A stretch of DNA of 64,000 bases from Mytilinidion resinicola (lineage: Eukaryota > Ascomycota > Dothideomycetes > Mytilinidiales > Mytilinidiaceae): the NCBI RefSeq assembly GCF_010093595.1, contig NW_022985441.1:1419838-1483837 (forward strand), written 5' to 3'. How positions within the stretch are numbered: position 1 is the stretch's first letter; the number at the start of each line of letters is the position of its first letter. Below are positions 47,206-58,568 of this stretch, in pieces. The translations under genes were made by a program, and so were the position numbers. The notes beneath the pieces were generated by a model, which was not told where the DNA came from, ran no database searches, and saw only the letters and a list, made by a program, of their open reading frames with translations.

Positions 47206-47277
47206 AACTGTGCCGCACCAGCCACCTCAACGATGACTCTACATCCTCAAAATCAGCGAGCACGCCGCAGCAACGAA
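47206..47277. repeat. dispersed element, copy 1
   Basis: Begins with AACTGTGCCGCACCAGCCAC (exact match to 53920-53939). Fifty-five bases later it has CACGCCGCAGCAACGAA, matching 53973-53989 at 16 of 17 positions. The flanking sequence to the left is also loosely alike (TCACG.GTC.TTG). Confidence 0.7.
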
Positions 47278-48229
47278 CTGGCCGCAGCTATCTAACTTAA
47301 TGGATTAAACCGTGGGGGAGTGTTCGAGCTGACGTCCCCGCGAAACACTTAACAAAACCCTGGGGGTTCGAGAGTTCCCCAGCGGTATTCAATTTGGCCT
47401 TGTCAAAAGGTTCGTTATTATCGATATAGTTTTGGATGTTGAACCACGACGCAGAAATTGTATCAAAGACAACGGTCTAACATCATGTTTCCTTTACGTT
47501 TTTGAGGTGGTTCAATCCAGCGTTGGTTTCACCACGTCAACTAAAATTTTCGATGAGTTTTCGAATGCCTCGATCAGGAGAAGTTCATGGTGGGTGGTGC
47601 TACAAGGGTAGTAGCAAAGGGCGCATTTCAAGTCCTATCATTGGTAGACTGCCTTCCGTCCCAGTTGCACAGTAGCCGCCGGCCCCTGGAGCCCTGAAGT
47701 CCTGAGGCCACAGCCTCGAGTGATGCGGCCTCTCCATGTTTCAGAGAAATGCGCGTGACCGAAAATCAACATTCTTCCGACGCACCCAATAGCCTGGATC
47801 GCAAGCGACAGATTCAAGTTCAGAGTCTAAAGGATCAAGTCGGGTATTGCTTTGTGGCCGTTTTTTCTTCCCAATCAATGTTCTTCACACTCTTCTTTCA
47901 AATCGTACCGCTGCGCCTTGTGATATTCATTCGAGCATTAATTGTGGCTTTTCGACCCCCCACACGAACCCCCACAATGCTGCATACGTCACGGTGGCTT
48001 CACCTTTTCAATGCATATCTCTCGACCAGCTATAGCGAGTGGCGCAGGGCATCTATGCCGAAGTGGGATGGACCCGTTAGTTTCGCGTTTTAGGCGACAA
48101 GTTCTCTACCAAAATACAACTGCTTCGCCTCGTTGCCCAGCGCGATACAAATAAGTGCGTTGGTCAGGTTTCCACTTCTGCCTTGTATCCCAAATGCCCA
48201 TCTAATTCTTCTCTTCTATTCCAGTCACG

Positions 48230-50026
48230 ATGAGTCCAGCGCGATCCAGTAATTCCACAGCACACATACCTAAAATCACCGAGCTTCGTGACCTACTGCA
48301 TTATGGAGTTAAGCGGCCTGCCCTATGTAACGACCTCAAATCATTCATGACAACTTATCGCACATCGGATGATCTCTCGGGTGTGGAATTGTATAAGTGG
48401 GTCGAGCACCAGACTGGCCTTGAGGAGATGACATCCGCATTTCTGAAAGGCAAAGGACACACGTATTGGCCAGACGAAAGAACTTCAGCCAACTACAACC
48501 CTCTTCATTATTCTAGGGACCATGCGAAGTGCGCCGCAAAATCCGATTAGAATATGCGTTTGCGCTAACCTTGAAAAGAATAAACGGCCTCGTAAAAGAG
48601 CTCATGTTTCGTTTCAATGAATCAAGGCATAAAATAGAGCGAAGAAGAAAACAGAAAAGGAAAGATAAAGATGAGCGTATCATAGAAGGAACGCCTAGTC
48701 GAAGCGCGACACCTGTCAACGTATCCAGCATGAGCCCGAAAAGTCCATTCGGGAGCCATCCCGGCATGCTGCCGAGGTAGGATCTGAGCTAAACATCTAT
48801 TTATATTATATGAAATCTCTAACTTAGTTAACAGGTTCAGCTCGACACGAAATCCGGGTGATTCAAGAGCATCCACGGCCGCCACAGATCCAGCAGACTT
48901 GACAGTGGACGAAGAATCCCCTGTTATACCCCACCCAGTGGGTAATGACGAAGAGAACCTCCCTAGTCCGCAGCCGCGGAGTTATGCGGTAAGTCTCTAT
49001 GAGAGCGACCAATGCAGCATCGATGACCGACAGTGACAGTGCAAAGCTAACGCATCGTAGAAGAAAAGTCGCAATTCATATTACATTCATAAAGAAAAAG
49101 ACAGCACCACAAAGACTACGAGCTCAAAACGTTCTGCAACAGCCGAAGATCTCCCTCGACGTAAATTAGCGAAACGAAGCAGAACCTCCCACTTTGAGTC
49201 CGACGATGACGATTTGTATTCGGATCTTTCAGCTGCGGCCCCATTAGCATCAACATATGAAGGTCGCACAACGGGTCGCGACAGGAAAGGCCCAACAAAT
49301 TATTATGCAACAGAAGCGGAAAAGCGATTGATCGAGGCCATCGAGTCTCAGAGGTCTGGCAGAACAGTTGACGACGACGTGATTGAAAGTCAAGAGAAAC
49401 CACTGCCAATGACGTCGCGCTATGCTATAGACCTGTGGTCACAGGACTCCGTGATAGATCGAGGGATTCCAGCGGGTGAAACTTCCGCAAAGGCCCAACC
49501 CACTCCTCTATCCCATGTGGAGGACGAGTGGATGACTGCTACTCGCCCGCCTGCGGCACTACGTCCCACTACTCTAGCACCCGTAGAGGAACGTCAAAGC
49601 AGTGGCACAAGAACCCACCAAGCCACTCCCACAACACCTCGCCTTCCAAGACCAAAGCTCAACTACTCCTATAGCATCATCTTCTCCCGCACTCCAGTAC
49701 TGTCGACCAAGAACTGGTATCCACAAGGCAGCTTCCAAGACAAGACCCTGGCCCAAGTTTTCCTTGACTTGGAGCTCGACGTGAATGTTCGTGGCGTGGT
49801 CTTCACGCTCGAAGGACCTGATCTCCGCTACGAGGGGGGTCTAATCGACCGAGGCGACGAGACGAAGTTCCAAGTCATGAAAAGGAACCTCACTAGGTGG
49901 ATCAACATATGCAGTGATAGTCACCGGGGTACTAGCGAGCCTCTAGATCTCTTTATCGATATCGAAATTCTAAGAGACGAGGAGGAGGGTCTGCATGTAG
50001 ATGAAGAGGATGCGGAAATTTGGTGA
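48230..50026 (+). CDS. unnamed two-domain fungal protein, paralogue A
   Basis: Not recognised as any named family. Four exons: 48230-48528, 48579-48776, 48835-48988, 49061-50026, giving 538 residues. The N-terminal domain (about 12-115) has KITELRDLLHYG, LEEMTSAFL, YWPDERTSANYN, YSRDHAKI and ELMFRFNE. The middle is low-complexity with basic clusters (KRSATAEDLPRRKLAKRSR) and looks nuclear. The C-terminal domain (about 430-530) has YSIIFSRTPVL, FQDKTLAQVFLDLELD, VFTLEGPDLR and GGLIDRGDE, then an acidic end finishing in AEIW. The gene at 55906 is a paralogue with the same three intron positions and phases (2,2,0) and an equal 198-nt exon 2. Introns were placed by matching the two copies; intron 1 uses a GTGCGC donor and an AAAAG acceptor. 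Confidence 0.82.
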
Positions 50027-50185
50027 AGAGTATGCGTACTGAGAGCTGTTGAATTAGATCTTCTTTCCTAGAGCTCTGAGTTTCCTGTTCATTTGGGAGG
50101 TTTTTCGCGCATTATACCATTTGCTATATTGCTTACGTTTATCGACCACGCTGGAGGTACAGGGTTGAGGCGCCGTCATGCGCCC

Positions 50186-53100
50186 TTAATTTTGGAAGCT
50201 AGAGGACGTAGAATTCTGAGAACTTTGATGCGCGGCAACAATACGCGGTATATCATCAAGAAGCCATGAGTTGATGGACGTATCGGGCCCAGTTATTCGG
50301 TTCCTGTCGGCTTCCTCAGGCATATTGGTTTGCTTGGGTAAACTGCTATATTTTGGTCAGCAGTGCTCAGCTCTGATTGGTCTTCACTCTAGAAAAGCGG
50401 AATGGAGGTTACCTTTCAGCTTTCAGTGCTACGGTCCAGTCGATTTTGCTGACGAGCAAAAACCTCGCAAAGGCAACCCAGAGCAGGTATATGAACTGTC
50501 TCCTAGTGCCAAGGAAGGTGATGTTCTCATCGCGAAGACGACCGCAGAATTTGCAGTTACCGAGCTCGTACTCTTGCCGATCATTCTCCGAGGCATACGC
50601 ATCAGCTTTCTTGCACTGAGGGCAAGAAATGCACTCCATGTGGTACGGGAGATCTGAGACCATATAACAAGCCCCTTCTACCTTTGTACCGCAGCAGTCG
50701 CAGTCGTCTGATGAGTTCTGTGCTAGTTTCAGCAGTCTCTTTATCTCTTCTGCATTTGAAAAAGGCTGTCGTTGTCCTTTTGTGGGGACACGATCGAGGA
50801 AAATATCAAGAGCAGATGACTGAAGTGCGCCTTGTAAGCCAATTCTGATGAGGAGCTTAGTATAATGCGCCAAACCCGTAAGAAGAGATAAAAGCTCTTG
50901 TGTGACGCCAAGCTTATGTCCCGAGGTGGTGGTCATGACTTGGAGAATCGTCACAAACTTTTTGCAGAGTAACTTGAACTCGCGCGATATCATAAGCCCT
51001 ATTCAGAAAAGCGTCAGATATGGTGAGATTGGCAACTTTGGATACGTACTCTCAAGCCCCCTTGACGTCCTGACGATATCTACGGCTAACAAACATTCGA
51101 TGTATCCGCTTATGCTGTCGATGAATCTGGCCATTGGGGGCGCGGCGAGAAGAGCATCCCCATTCGAAACGTGGAGCAAGAGGTCTGATATCATTGTGGT
51201 AGTATACTCCTCGAAACCCGAAAGAACACTCCATATTTTTGCGACTCTCTCTTCCGCTTCTTCCAATTTTCTTCGTACGAGATCCCGGGTAACATCGTCA
51301 ACCTCGCTTCCCCGTGGATAGTCGCTTTTCGTCACTGGGCGATACGTCCCAAGCCGCGCATTCCAGTGCTTTTGTATCATGTAACATTCAGGGTGCCAGG
51401 ACTGATTCTGACCGTTCCTGAAAATTTCAACGAATTGTTTGAGGATGGCGGTCTGGCATCCTGAACAGCATTGTGCAAACCTAGTGCTGTAATCGTAATG
51501 ACAGTAAAGGTTGCCATCGTGTTCGTAGTAGCAGCCCCCTTCATCTTGCAAGTCTTTTGAGCAGAGCGCGCATGTGAAGTGTTCAGTGTGGTACTTGCGT
51601 CCAAGTGCTGTGACATAGTATCCCCGGAGAGCGCCACCGCAGGTAAAGCAGAGGAGATCAAGGCGGCGGAAGTAGTCAGTTTCGCAGAGGGCTTGGTCGG
51701 GTCCTTCTTCGATGGGAAGAGGAAAGAATTTGTTGGCCACGATGATGCCGCAGTCCTACGATGGTATGAGAATCTGCGGTCTAAGTTCAACTACAGCAAT
51801 AACTCACAATGCATGTGAAGCAGTCAAGATGATACATGCCGCCTAAAGCGCGCACGAATTGACCAGTTAGATTTTGTGTGCACTTGTCACATGTTCGAGG
51901 GCCGCCGGTCCATTGTTTCTTTTTCTGAAAAATAGTAGATTTACTACCAGACGGTTGCTGCCCTCCTTGCTGTGGCAGTACAGCATCGAATCCAGTTCCT
52001 GTCTTTTGGTAGCTCTTCTGATGCTTTAGTTTGACTTGGCGAGGAGTTGTTGTATGACCGAGTGCTGGTCTAGATTGGTGAGGTGCGCCCATCACATCAC
52101 CCTCTATATTCGGGGTTGCAGCTGGAGACGCTTCGGGCGACTTGTGCCCTACATTTGCTGGTGTAGGCCGGATTCCAGGTGAAAAGGTTTCTGTGTTTGG
52201 ATCTATTGAAGATCGAGTCGAAAGTGTATGTTCGTTGATGGACTGGATGAGAACTTGCGGAGTTAAGTCTGCCGGAAGTTCGCCTGAGAGGGTCAAGCCA
52301 GCAAGCTCTCTAGTGGCGCCGTGTATCGAGGATTGGTCGACTGTCTTCTGAGTTATGGTAGCAGCGTCCGAGAAATCAATCAGATCACCCCCGAACACGG
52401 CTTGCTCGTTCGTCTGACCGCTGGTTCCATCTACGGGTTCTTTGCCCGCTCTCGCAGCTGCAAGTGCGCGACGATAGGCCTTACTGTTCACTATAAGATC
52501 GTCGAAGTCGAACTGTCGATCGGACCAAATGCTGGCTGCATACTCCTCAACTTCACCGCCGCCCTCTCGATCGTCTCGGGAGTATACCGACTCAGGAACG
52601 CCAATTTGCGGATACGAGGAGCGAAGAGATTGCGTTCTCTGGATGGTATCTGCAAATGCAGGTCTGCCTTCTTCGACTATCTTCTTGATCTCCGCAAGCG
52701 AGTCTCTATAGCACAAAATCATTCTTGGTTACTTCGCCAATAACATACTGGGTGACGAACACTTGTAGAAGCTGTATGAGCATATTCATCGACATCTGCA
52801 ATCCGCGCAAGGCTTCAAGTAGCTCTCTTAACTTATCTCTATTCCAGACCATTCGCGCCTTGCTCCTCCACGATATGGCTCCAGGTTGTGAAGATGCGGT
52901 TATGTGGCTCATTTCATCATCTAGACAACTGAATAACACCATACATCCTGTCAAAGCAGCATCTAGCGCCGCGATGAGTTCTGGTCTCGATGCAAGGAGA
53001 TTAGGAAGATCAGGTTCGCGGAGAAGTAGGCTCTGGACGCTCGATAACGATGCACTGATCACGGTGGTCTCTGAAGTTATCGAAACAATGTACATGGGAG

Positions 53101-53250
53101 CATCCTTGTACTTTGCACGAACCTCGTACAGCATCTTTGCGGTTGATAGGCATGCTGACGAGACTTTGATCTGCCTGGTGTCAGCTCGACAGTAGTCGGC
53201 GTCTACGCAGAGCTACTCACCACTGTCGTGGTTATCGTGAGGGGATCCAT
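50186..53250 (-). CDS. PigL_N-type N-terminal domain plus LIM-domain protein
   Basis: Cytoskeletal or Rho-signalling adaptor by family likeness; no GAP domain is present. Six minus-strand exons: 53250-53221, 53170-52761, 52705-51808, 51755-51050, 50998-50413, 50345-50186, giving 929 residues. The N-terminus (MDPLTITTTVIKVSSACLS; TSETTVISASLSSVQSLLL) is the helical PigL_N/STAND-associated type seen in many moulds. A low-complexity linker follows, with INEHTLST and KSYQKTGTGFD. LIM fingers: CDKCTQNLTGQFVRALGGMY...CFTCIDCG (across intron 3), CFTCGGALRGYYVTALGRKY...CALC, an atypical CSGCQTAILKQFVEIFRNGQ, and near the end CDCCGTKV...CPQC...CKFCGRL. Intron 2 needs a GTTCGT donor. The short final exon is supported only by an open frame of 53 codons. 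Confidence 0.83.
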
Positions 53251-54889
53251 GTTGAGAGACTTAATGTAAAGAGCGAGACTAATTCATGCTGGCAGAGTAA
53301 TACAATATGAACTCTTAACACCCAAGGCGACCACCTCAAGACTGGGCTGGGTAGGGCTTCCCCGAGCGCGCGCTAACTAGTCCGCGGGGCGGATAGGCGA
53401 TCGTTACTTTTTCTTAGCTCAGCCTTGCGGCTCGTCGCGAAACGTCGATGGCAAGGAGAAGAAACTCGCAGAGGGGTGGAGCGCGATTGACCAAACTTGT
53501 TAGTATTACAAGAGCGCTGTTAATGTAACTTAGCATGACGGAGGAAAGCCAGATTGAGATATATTTGATAACAATAGCGTAAAAGGAGAGTTTATCACGT
53601 GATACCATCTCTTCTATACACCTCGTAGAAACAGTATACGCTCTGACATAGGCGTGTAACAGCTGCATATGTATCTATCCTAAGCTTATACGTTTACATC
53701 TTATAAAAGCAAGGAGAAGTTACCATGATTATAGCAGTAGTAGCATTAATACAATAGTTTCCTCGTTGATGAACATTAAGGAGCTTTCAACGAGAGCAGA
53801 GCTCCCGTTTATATTAAACTTTCTGACGATCTGAAAATCAATAGAAGAAGATCCAAAAATAATCGGCGTGGATGGGTAGAAAGAATGTGTCACGAGTCTT
53901 GGCAGATATCTTCCTTTCCAACTGTGCCGCACCAGCCACAACGACACCTCACGCCCTGAGGTTTCCAACAACCACGCCGCAGCCACGAAAGCGGCACAGC
54001 CGCCGAAATTTCCCCTTGTTTCGAGACGAAGCCGACTGATGTCACCATTAGGAGAGCAATGTTAACGGACTCTGCTAGAAATCGGCATCGACATAGGCGA
54101 CGCCCATTGAATTGAATAACTCGCGGTCCTCAATGGCCCAATTCTATTTATCCTCTGGATTCGCGCGGCCGGTATGGAACTCTCTGGTGATCTTCAAGAC
54201 TATCGGGGGTCCCCTGGCGCTTAAGTTGCATTGATGTTGCATCCGTCTCAAGCTGAGCAGAGGGGCTTTGCAAGCCCCTGAACAAATTGACTACAGCCTC
54301 GACGTAGCATCAAATTAGCAAGGTTATCTCATTTAGACCGGCAGACACTTTCTAGTCATCTCTCGTTCCTTCTTCATAGAGCAGATTTAGGATCACAGCT
54401 CGCAAGAATTCACAACGGCCTAGAATAATTGGCAGGCTTCGTGTCCCTTGAATCTTTCCATTGCGGGTCAGGGCACGGCGTTTAGTTTCAGTCAAGGGTG
54501 AGCGATCTCTGGCGCTAAGCTCAGCCGCCTTATTTGTCGCTATGTTTGTCGCCGCCGTGGCAGGACTACGGCGCAGCAATCGCAGTCACTTGTCATACAC
54601 CCAATGTTGCATCGCAGCCCAAGCGTCTGGGTCTTTAAGAACAGAAAGTTGACATAAGCACTGTATAAACGAAAGAAACATGTTCAAATATAGGACAATA
54701 TCACCTAAAAACTTAAAGAGATTTAATTTGCAGCAACGAGAATGAACAGGGCATTAAATGAACGTAACGACGTAGGAAACAGCGTAAAGGCTCCCGCAGA
54801 CCCTTACACCTAACGCATCATGTAGCCGCTAAGCCATGGTTTGTGGCAGTGTGACGGTATCAACGATAGCTTTGCCCCGCCTGATCGCG
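53251..54889. other. intergenic region, partly degenerate repeat
   Basis: About 1.6 kb from the LIM gene promoter to the small minus-strand gene. Carries the second copy of the dispersed element. Frames are short and mutually overlapping. No gene supported. Confidence 0.5.
53920..53989. repeat. dispersed element, copy 2
   Basis: Second copy of the element at 47206-47277: a 20-base exact match at its left end and a 16-of-17 match at its right end, with nearly equal spacing (53 against 55 bases). Confidence 0.7.
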
Positions 54890-55359
54890 TCAGAGCCCTT
54901 CGAGCGTTCGAATAGCCCTTGCTGCTTGTTGGATATCCAATCCTTTCGGAAGCGCCAAACGTGTGGACTGTGAGGTAGAGTATCAGCATCCTGGCTCGAA
55001 TAGAACTACGTTGGGCAGGGCTTACCTTTGGGTTCAATATCAGCTCGTACGGGAAGGGCACTCTATGCGTTTCGCCTTGGCCATCCGTGTAACACCTCTC
55101 AGCGATGGAACGGTCAATCGTTTCGTGCGGAGCCACGTTGCGGTAATGCTCTTCTACAGCCCTAGATAAGTAATGACACCTTCAACTGCAGCATCAGTAT
55201 GGCCATACCTAGTCTCTGAAAGTCAGCTCTCGCTCGAGGCCTTCCGAAAACCATACGGTCGACAACCACGGCGATTCCACTCATAGCGGTCATAGCTGCA
55301 GCAAGAACAGTAGTTTGTACCAGGGTAGAAGAGCTTCTAACGATCGTCGAAACGTCCAT
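54890..55359 (-). CDS. putative small single-pass membrane protein, unknown
   Basis: Tentative gene of 117 residues in three minus-strand exons: 55359-55209, 55150-55026, 54967-54890, with introns of 58 nt each. The N-terminus MDVSTIVRSSSTLVQTTVLA continues into a hydrophobic segment (AAAMTAMSGIAVVV), then a basic stop-transfer stretch (RMVFGRPRARADF). The polar C-terminal part has HETIDRSIAERCYTDGQGE and VPFPYELILNPK. Joining exon 1 to exon 2 needs a weak GAAG acceptor at 55151; the nearer TAG breaks the frame. Splice 2 has good GTAAGC and CACAG sites. No family recognised. It could be a real lineage-specific gene or chance frames. Confidence 0.4.
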
Positions 55360-55905
55360 CTTGAGGAAGATTTGTGGGAACCGGCAGTTTTCAAGAGAGA
55401 GTGTGAAAGATGAAGGAAACAGGACGAGGAACCCCAAAGGCAAGCGACAACCCCTTTCCAAAGAACGGACTCGACTTGAGAGAGAGCAAGGTTGTATGAG
55501 TCAGGCAACAATGCATTCACTCAAGGCAAACATTGTTGCTTTTCTTAATCCTAATCGAGTGTCGGCGGATCCCCCGATACACTAGGTGACCAACTCCCTT
55601 GTCTTCCCGTACAATAGCTGGCTAGTCTGCCTTGCATTCACCGATCAATCTTCAGCTCCTTATCTTTGTCCAATCAATGTTGGCATGGGGGCTTAGGAGG
55701 TTTCCAAGTTATTGCCGAAGGTGGTTTAACTTGCATGAGTGAGTTTCAGACGCAAGCCTCTGTGTCTGCCTGGTGCTTCGCCCCCATTGCACTTGTAAAG
55801 AGAGCAGAAAGACGGGTTCAGCTCATCCCTCAGACTCGTTTCTGTCTTCCAGTATCATCACACCGTGTTCTCACCATTCTCATCTACACGTACCTACATC
55901 ATACA
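55360..55905. other. intergenic, promoter of paralogue B
   Basis: Divergent spacer between the small minus-strand gene and paralogue B. A frame open from 55666 runs into paralogue B but has no family-like residues before the ATG at 55906. Nothing else seen. Confidence 0.5.
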
Positions 55906-57746
55906 ATGTCTCTGACGAAGACCATAAGCCCCGCGTCAAGCGTACCTAACATCACTGAACTACGTAGACAGCTTCAGTACGGCAACAATCATCCCACCTT
56001 CAGTGACGATATCAAAATGTTTAGAAAGAATTATCGAACACCTTCCGGCCTCGTGGGTATGGACCTTTATGACTGGAGCTCTCCGCAGCACCAAGCTGCT
56101 CTTGAGGAGATGACCAATGCGTATCTCGAGCAAGAAGGCCGTGGGAACCTGTATTGGCCAGACGACCGGACTTCAGCCAATCTCAACATTTTACAATACT
56201 CGAGAGATCATTCAAAGTAAGCATGCAAGGCTATCTGATGGCCTGTTTTGCTAACTTTCTTAGGATCAAAACCCTTACGAAACAGCTCATGTTCCGCCTC
56301 AACCAACAGCAATATCGCAATCATAAATACAAAGGCAAGGAAAGGTCTGGCGGGGACGAAACACACGAACGTGATCGGAGCGTCACAGACCCCATCAACG
56401 TGGATGGTTCCGATTCTAAGTCAAACAATCCATTCGGAAGCCACCCTGGCATTTGGATCAAGTAGGTCCTCAACCGAGCGGTTTTCTGTCCCTGCCGCAA
56501 ACGTTCTGATTTTGTGAATAGATATGACACCGTAGGAAAAAGCAGCTCTTCAGAAAAGAACCGCGTGTCAAGCACCACCGCTCAGGCGAACCCAGCATCG
56601 GTCGGAGTATCCGTGAACGTCTCTGGCACGAAAGACGCCGACGAGGAGGATGTTTATACTGTGCCTCTCAGCCCAGAGCCATTGACTTCTACAGTATGTC
56701 TTCAACACATCATATGTCTGATCGTCGACTGCGACTGTGCAGCTGACACCACGTAGAAGCAACACCGCATCACAACTTTACAGTTCCCATCTCAAAGTGC
56801 GGGATCAAGCGACGCAACGGCCTCGAGCAACAAACGCGCTGCGGAGCCCGTAGACTGCAACCAAACAGCGACCTCGTCGAAGCGAACCAGACCATCGAGC
56901 TTCAAACCCAATGGTGACGGCTCGTACTCCCTCCCTACATATGCGGCTAAGAAGAGCGCACCAGGCTACATGCCTCGTAATTCGCCAAGAGGCAGGAAGG
57001 CACGCCAGAAGCCAGACTGTGCGACGGACGAGCAAATACGAGAGGCTATCGGATCTCCAACGGAAAGCGAAATTCAGGTCACTACCGAACAAGATGAAGC
57101 ACAAGGCCAACTGTCAAATGCATCGACAGACACTCATGTGGAGAATGTATCTCCAAACTTAGGAGATCAAGCAGGACAACCGTCCACGGAGTCCGGTTCG
57201 AAATCTACGATCGAACCCGAGAATACCACGACGTCGGCAGCAACCCCTTTGAACACTGCAATAAACCCCCTATATTCAAGCGTCCCGCCTACGCCAACGT
57301 CCATGGAAGGGAGCATACAACCAGCGACCAATGAAGCAACTCCACCGAAACCCACCCCAGCCCCTAAACCGACTATCAGCTTCGTCTACAGCGTAATCTC
57401 ATCTCGCGTTCCCATCCTCCAAACGAAGCTATGGCAACCAAAGGGCAAATTCCAAGACAAGACCCTAGCCAACGTGTTCCATGAACTAGAACTCGACGAG
57501 AACGTCCATGGACTTGTATTCACCCTGGAAGGACCGGGTTGTCGCTCTGAGGGTGGCCAGATCGATCGCGATGACGAGGTGAGTTTTGAGGGCATGAAGC
57601 GAATGTTCAATAAGCAGATCAGAGCTTGTGTTGCTAGCCATGCTAGCAATAGCAAGCCTTTACTTTTTGAATTCGAGATTGAGCCGCTGAAAGGGGAAGA
57701 GCCAGCGAGAGGGCCAGAGGCGGAGGAAGAGGATTTTATTTGGTAG
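55906..57746 (+). CDS. unnamed two-domain fungal protein, paralogue B
   Basis: Same unrecognised family as the gene at 48230. Four exons: 55906-56216, 56264-56461, 56522-56693, 56757-57746, giving 556 residues. The N-terminal domain has NITELRRQLQYG, LEEMTNAYLEQEG, YWPDDRTSANLN, YSRDHSKI and QLMFRLNQ. The middle is low-complexity, with SSKRTRPSSF and several Ser/Thr/Pro stretches. The C-terminal domain has YSVISSRVPIL, FQDKTLANVFHELELD, VFTLEGPGCR and GGQIDRDDE, then a Glu-rich end finishing in EDFIW. In a hand alignment about 58 of 101 C-terminal-domain positions are identical to paralogue A, while the middles differ almost completely. The start is the ATG after a pyrimidine-rich leader; it gives an N-terminus that lines up with paralogue A (MS..., then the ITELR block). 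Confidence 0.84.
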
Positions 57747-58073
57747 AAATCATGGGTGCTCGGTGTCGAGTTGGGACTACCTTCTCACATTTTAGGTCTC
57801 TTGACTTCCTTTTCGCCTGTCACTTGTTCCATAATAGCAGATATTATAGCGAGATTCCAATATATTAGTCTATCATATCATTCATCAAAAAGACCCCAGA
57901 ATCATAAACTCCTTCCCACTCTGCCCCGAGCCCCGCAAGCAGATGCACCTCCTTTAACCCAGACCGAGTACCCACTTCCAGCGCCAAAATCACCGCTCAA
58001 AAGAAACTCCCACAAAATATGCCCCCATTGCTTGTCCCGAATGATCAATCTCGACTCCCACTTCTCTCATCCC
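57747..58073. other. convergent spacer
   Basis: Spacer between the 3' ends of paralogue B and the small conserved gene. Nothing beyond likely 3' UTR sequence is visible. Confidence 0.6.
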
Positions 58074-58313
58074 TTATGTCCGCCTCGCAGGTGCGGCGTA
58101 CCTGGCATTGCGGAGTCCGGGACCGTAATAGATATCAAATGCAGCATTGACGCTCCGGTGGTGTTCCTTGGCGTGCTGAACAACGGCTTTGAAGATCTTC
58201 TTCGCAGATGATTCGGATGTGGTGGCCTTTTCCGATGAAGATGTGGAGAGCAGGCTGGTGGTGGAGGCAGAGTCGAAGGAGTTCTTAGGAGACGACATGC
58301 TCTGGGAAGACAT
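58074..58313 (-). CDS. small conserved-looking fungal protein, unknown function
   Basis: Single-exon frame of 79 residues. The first half is Ser/Thr-rich and disordered (SSQSMSSPKNSFDSAS). The second half has an amphipathic helix-like block, AKKIFKAVVQHAKEHHRSVN followed by AAFDIYYG, of a kind I recall from small uncharacterised mould proteins. The tail is short and basic (YAAPARRT). A TATA box and two CCAAT motifs lie upstream, so it looks like a well-expressed, regulated gene. No signal peptide or membrane segment. Function unknown; the family likeness is from memory and not verified. Confidence 0.65.
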   Translation of the reverse strand: MSSQSMSSPKNSFDSASTTSLLSTSSSEKATTSESSAKKIFKAVVQHAKEHHRSVNAAFDIYYGPGLRNARYAAPARRT

Positions 58314-58568
58314 TTTGGTGGATGTGGGTTTCGCTATGTGGAAGAATTTGTCTTTGGGAGATCAACGGGCTTGAGATGCGAAGCTGGAGCTTTGTTTGGA
58401 TCGCGAGGAGAAGTTGTGGTTTTGGTAAAAAGCTGTTGGTGGTAGATGTTTGATTGAGGAAATTGATTGAAGTTGATAATGATATGTGAAGCTCGAGTGT
58501 TGACTGTAGACTGATTGCTGGTTGATTTGCTTTCTGATGGTTCTCTTGAAGGCCGTCAACTCACCCTC

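Larger units (their letters stand above)
46716..48229. other. intergenic region with duplicated short elements
   Basis: About 1.5 kb upstream of the first gene of the unnamed paralogue pair. Contains an 18-bp tandem duplication and one copy of a dispersed element also found at 53.9 kb. A 114-codon frame at 47749-48093 lacks any support. Confidence 0.55.

Noticed and set aside
46971..47400. Sequences resembling the T-loop GGTTCGA of tRNA genes
   Set aside because: No matching acceptor, D or anticodon stems were found nearby; no tRNA is supported anywhere in the window.
47749..48093. 114-codon frame upstream of paralogue A
   Set aside because: Other frames overlap it and no homologous frame exists upstream of paralogue B.
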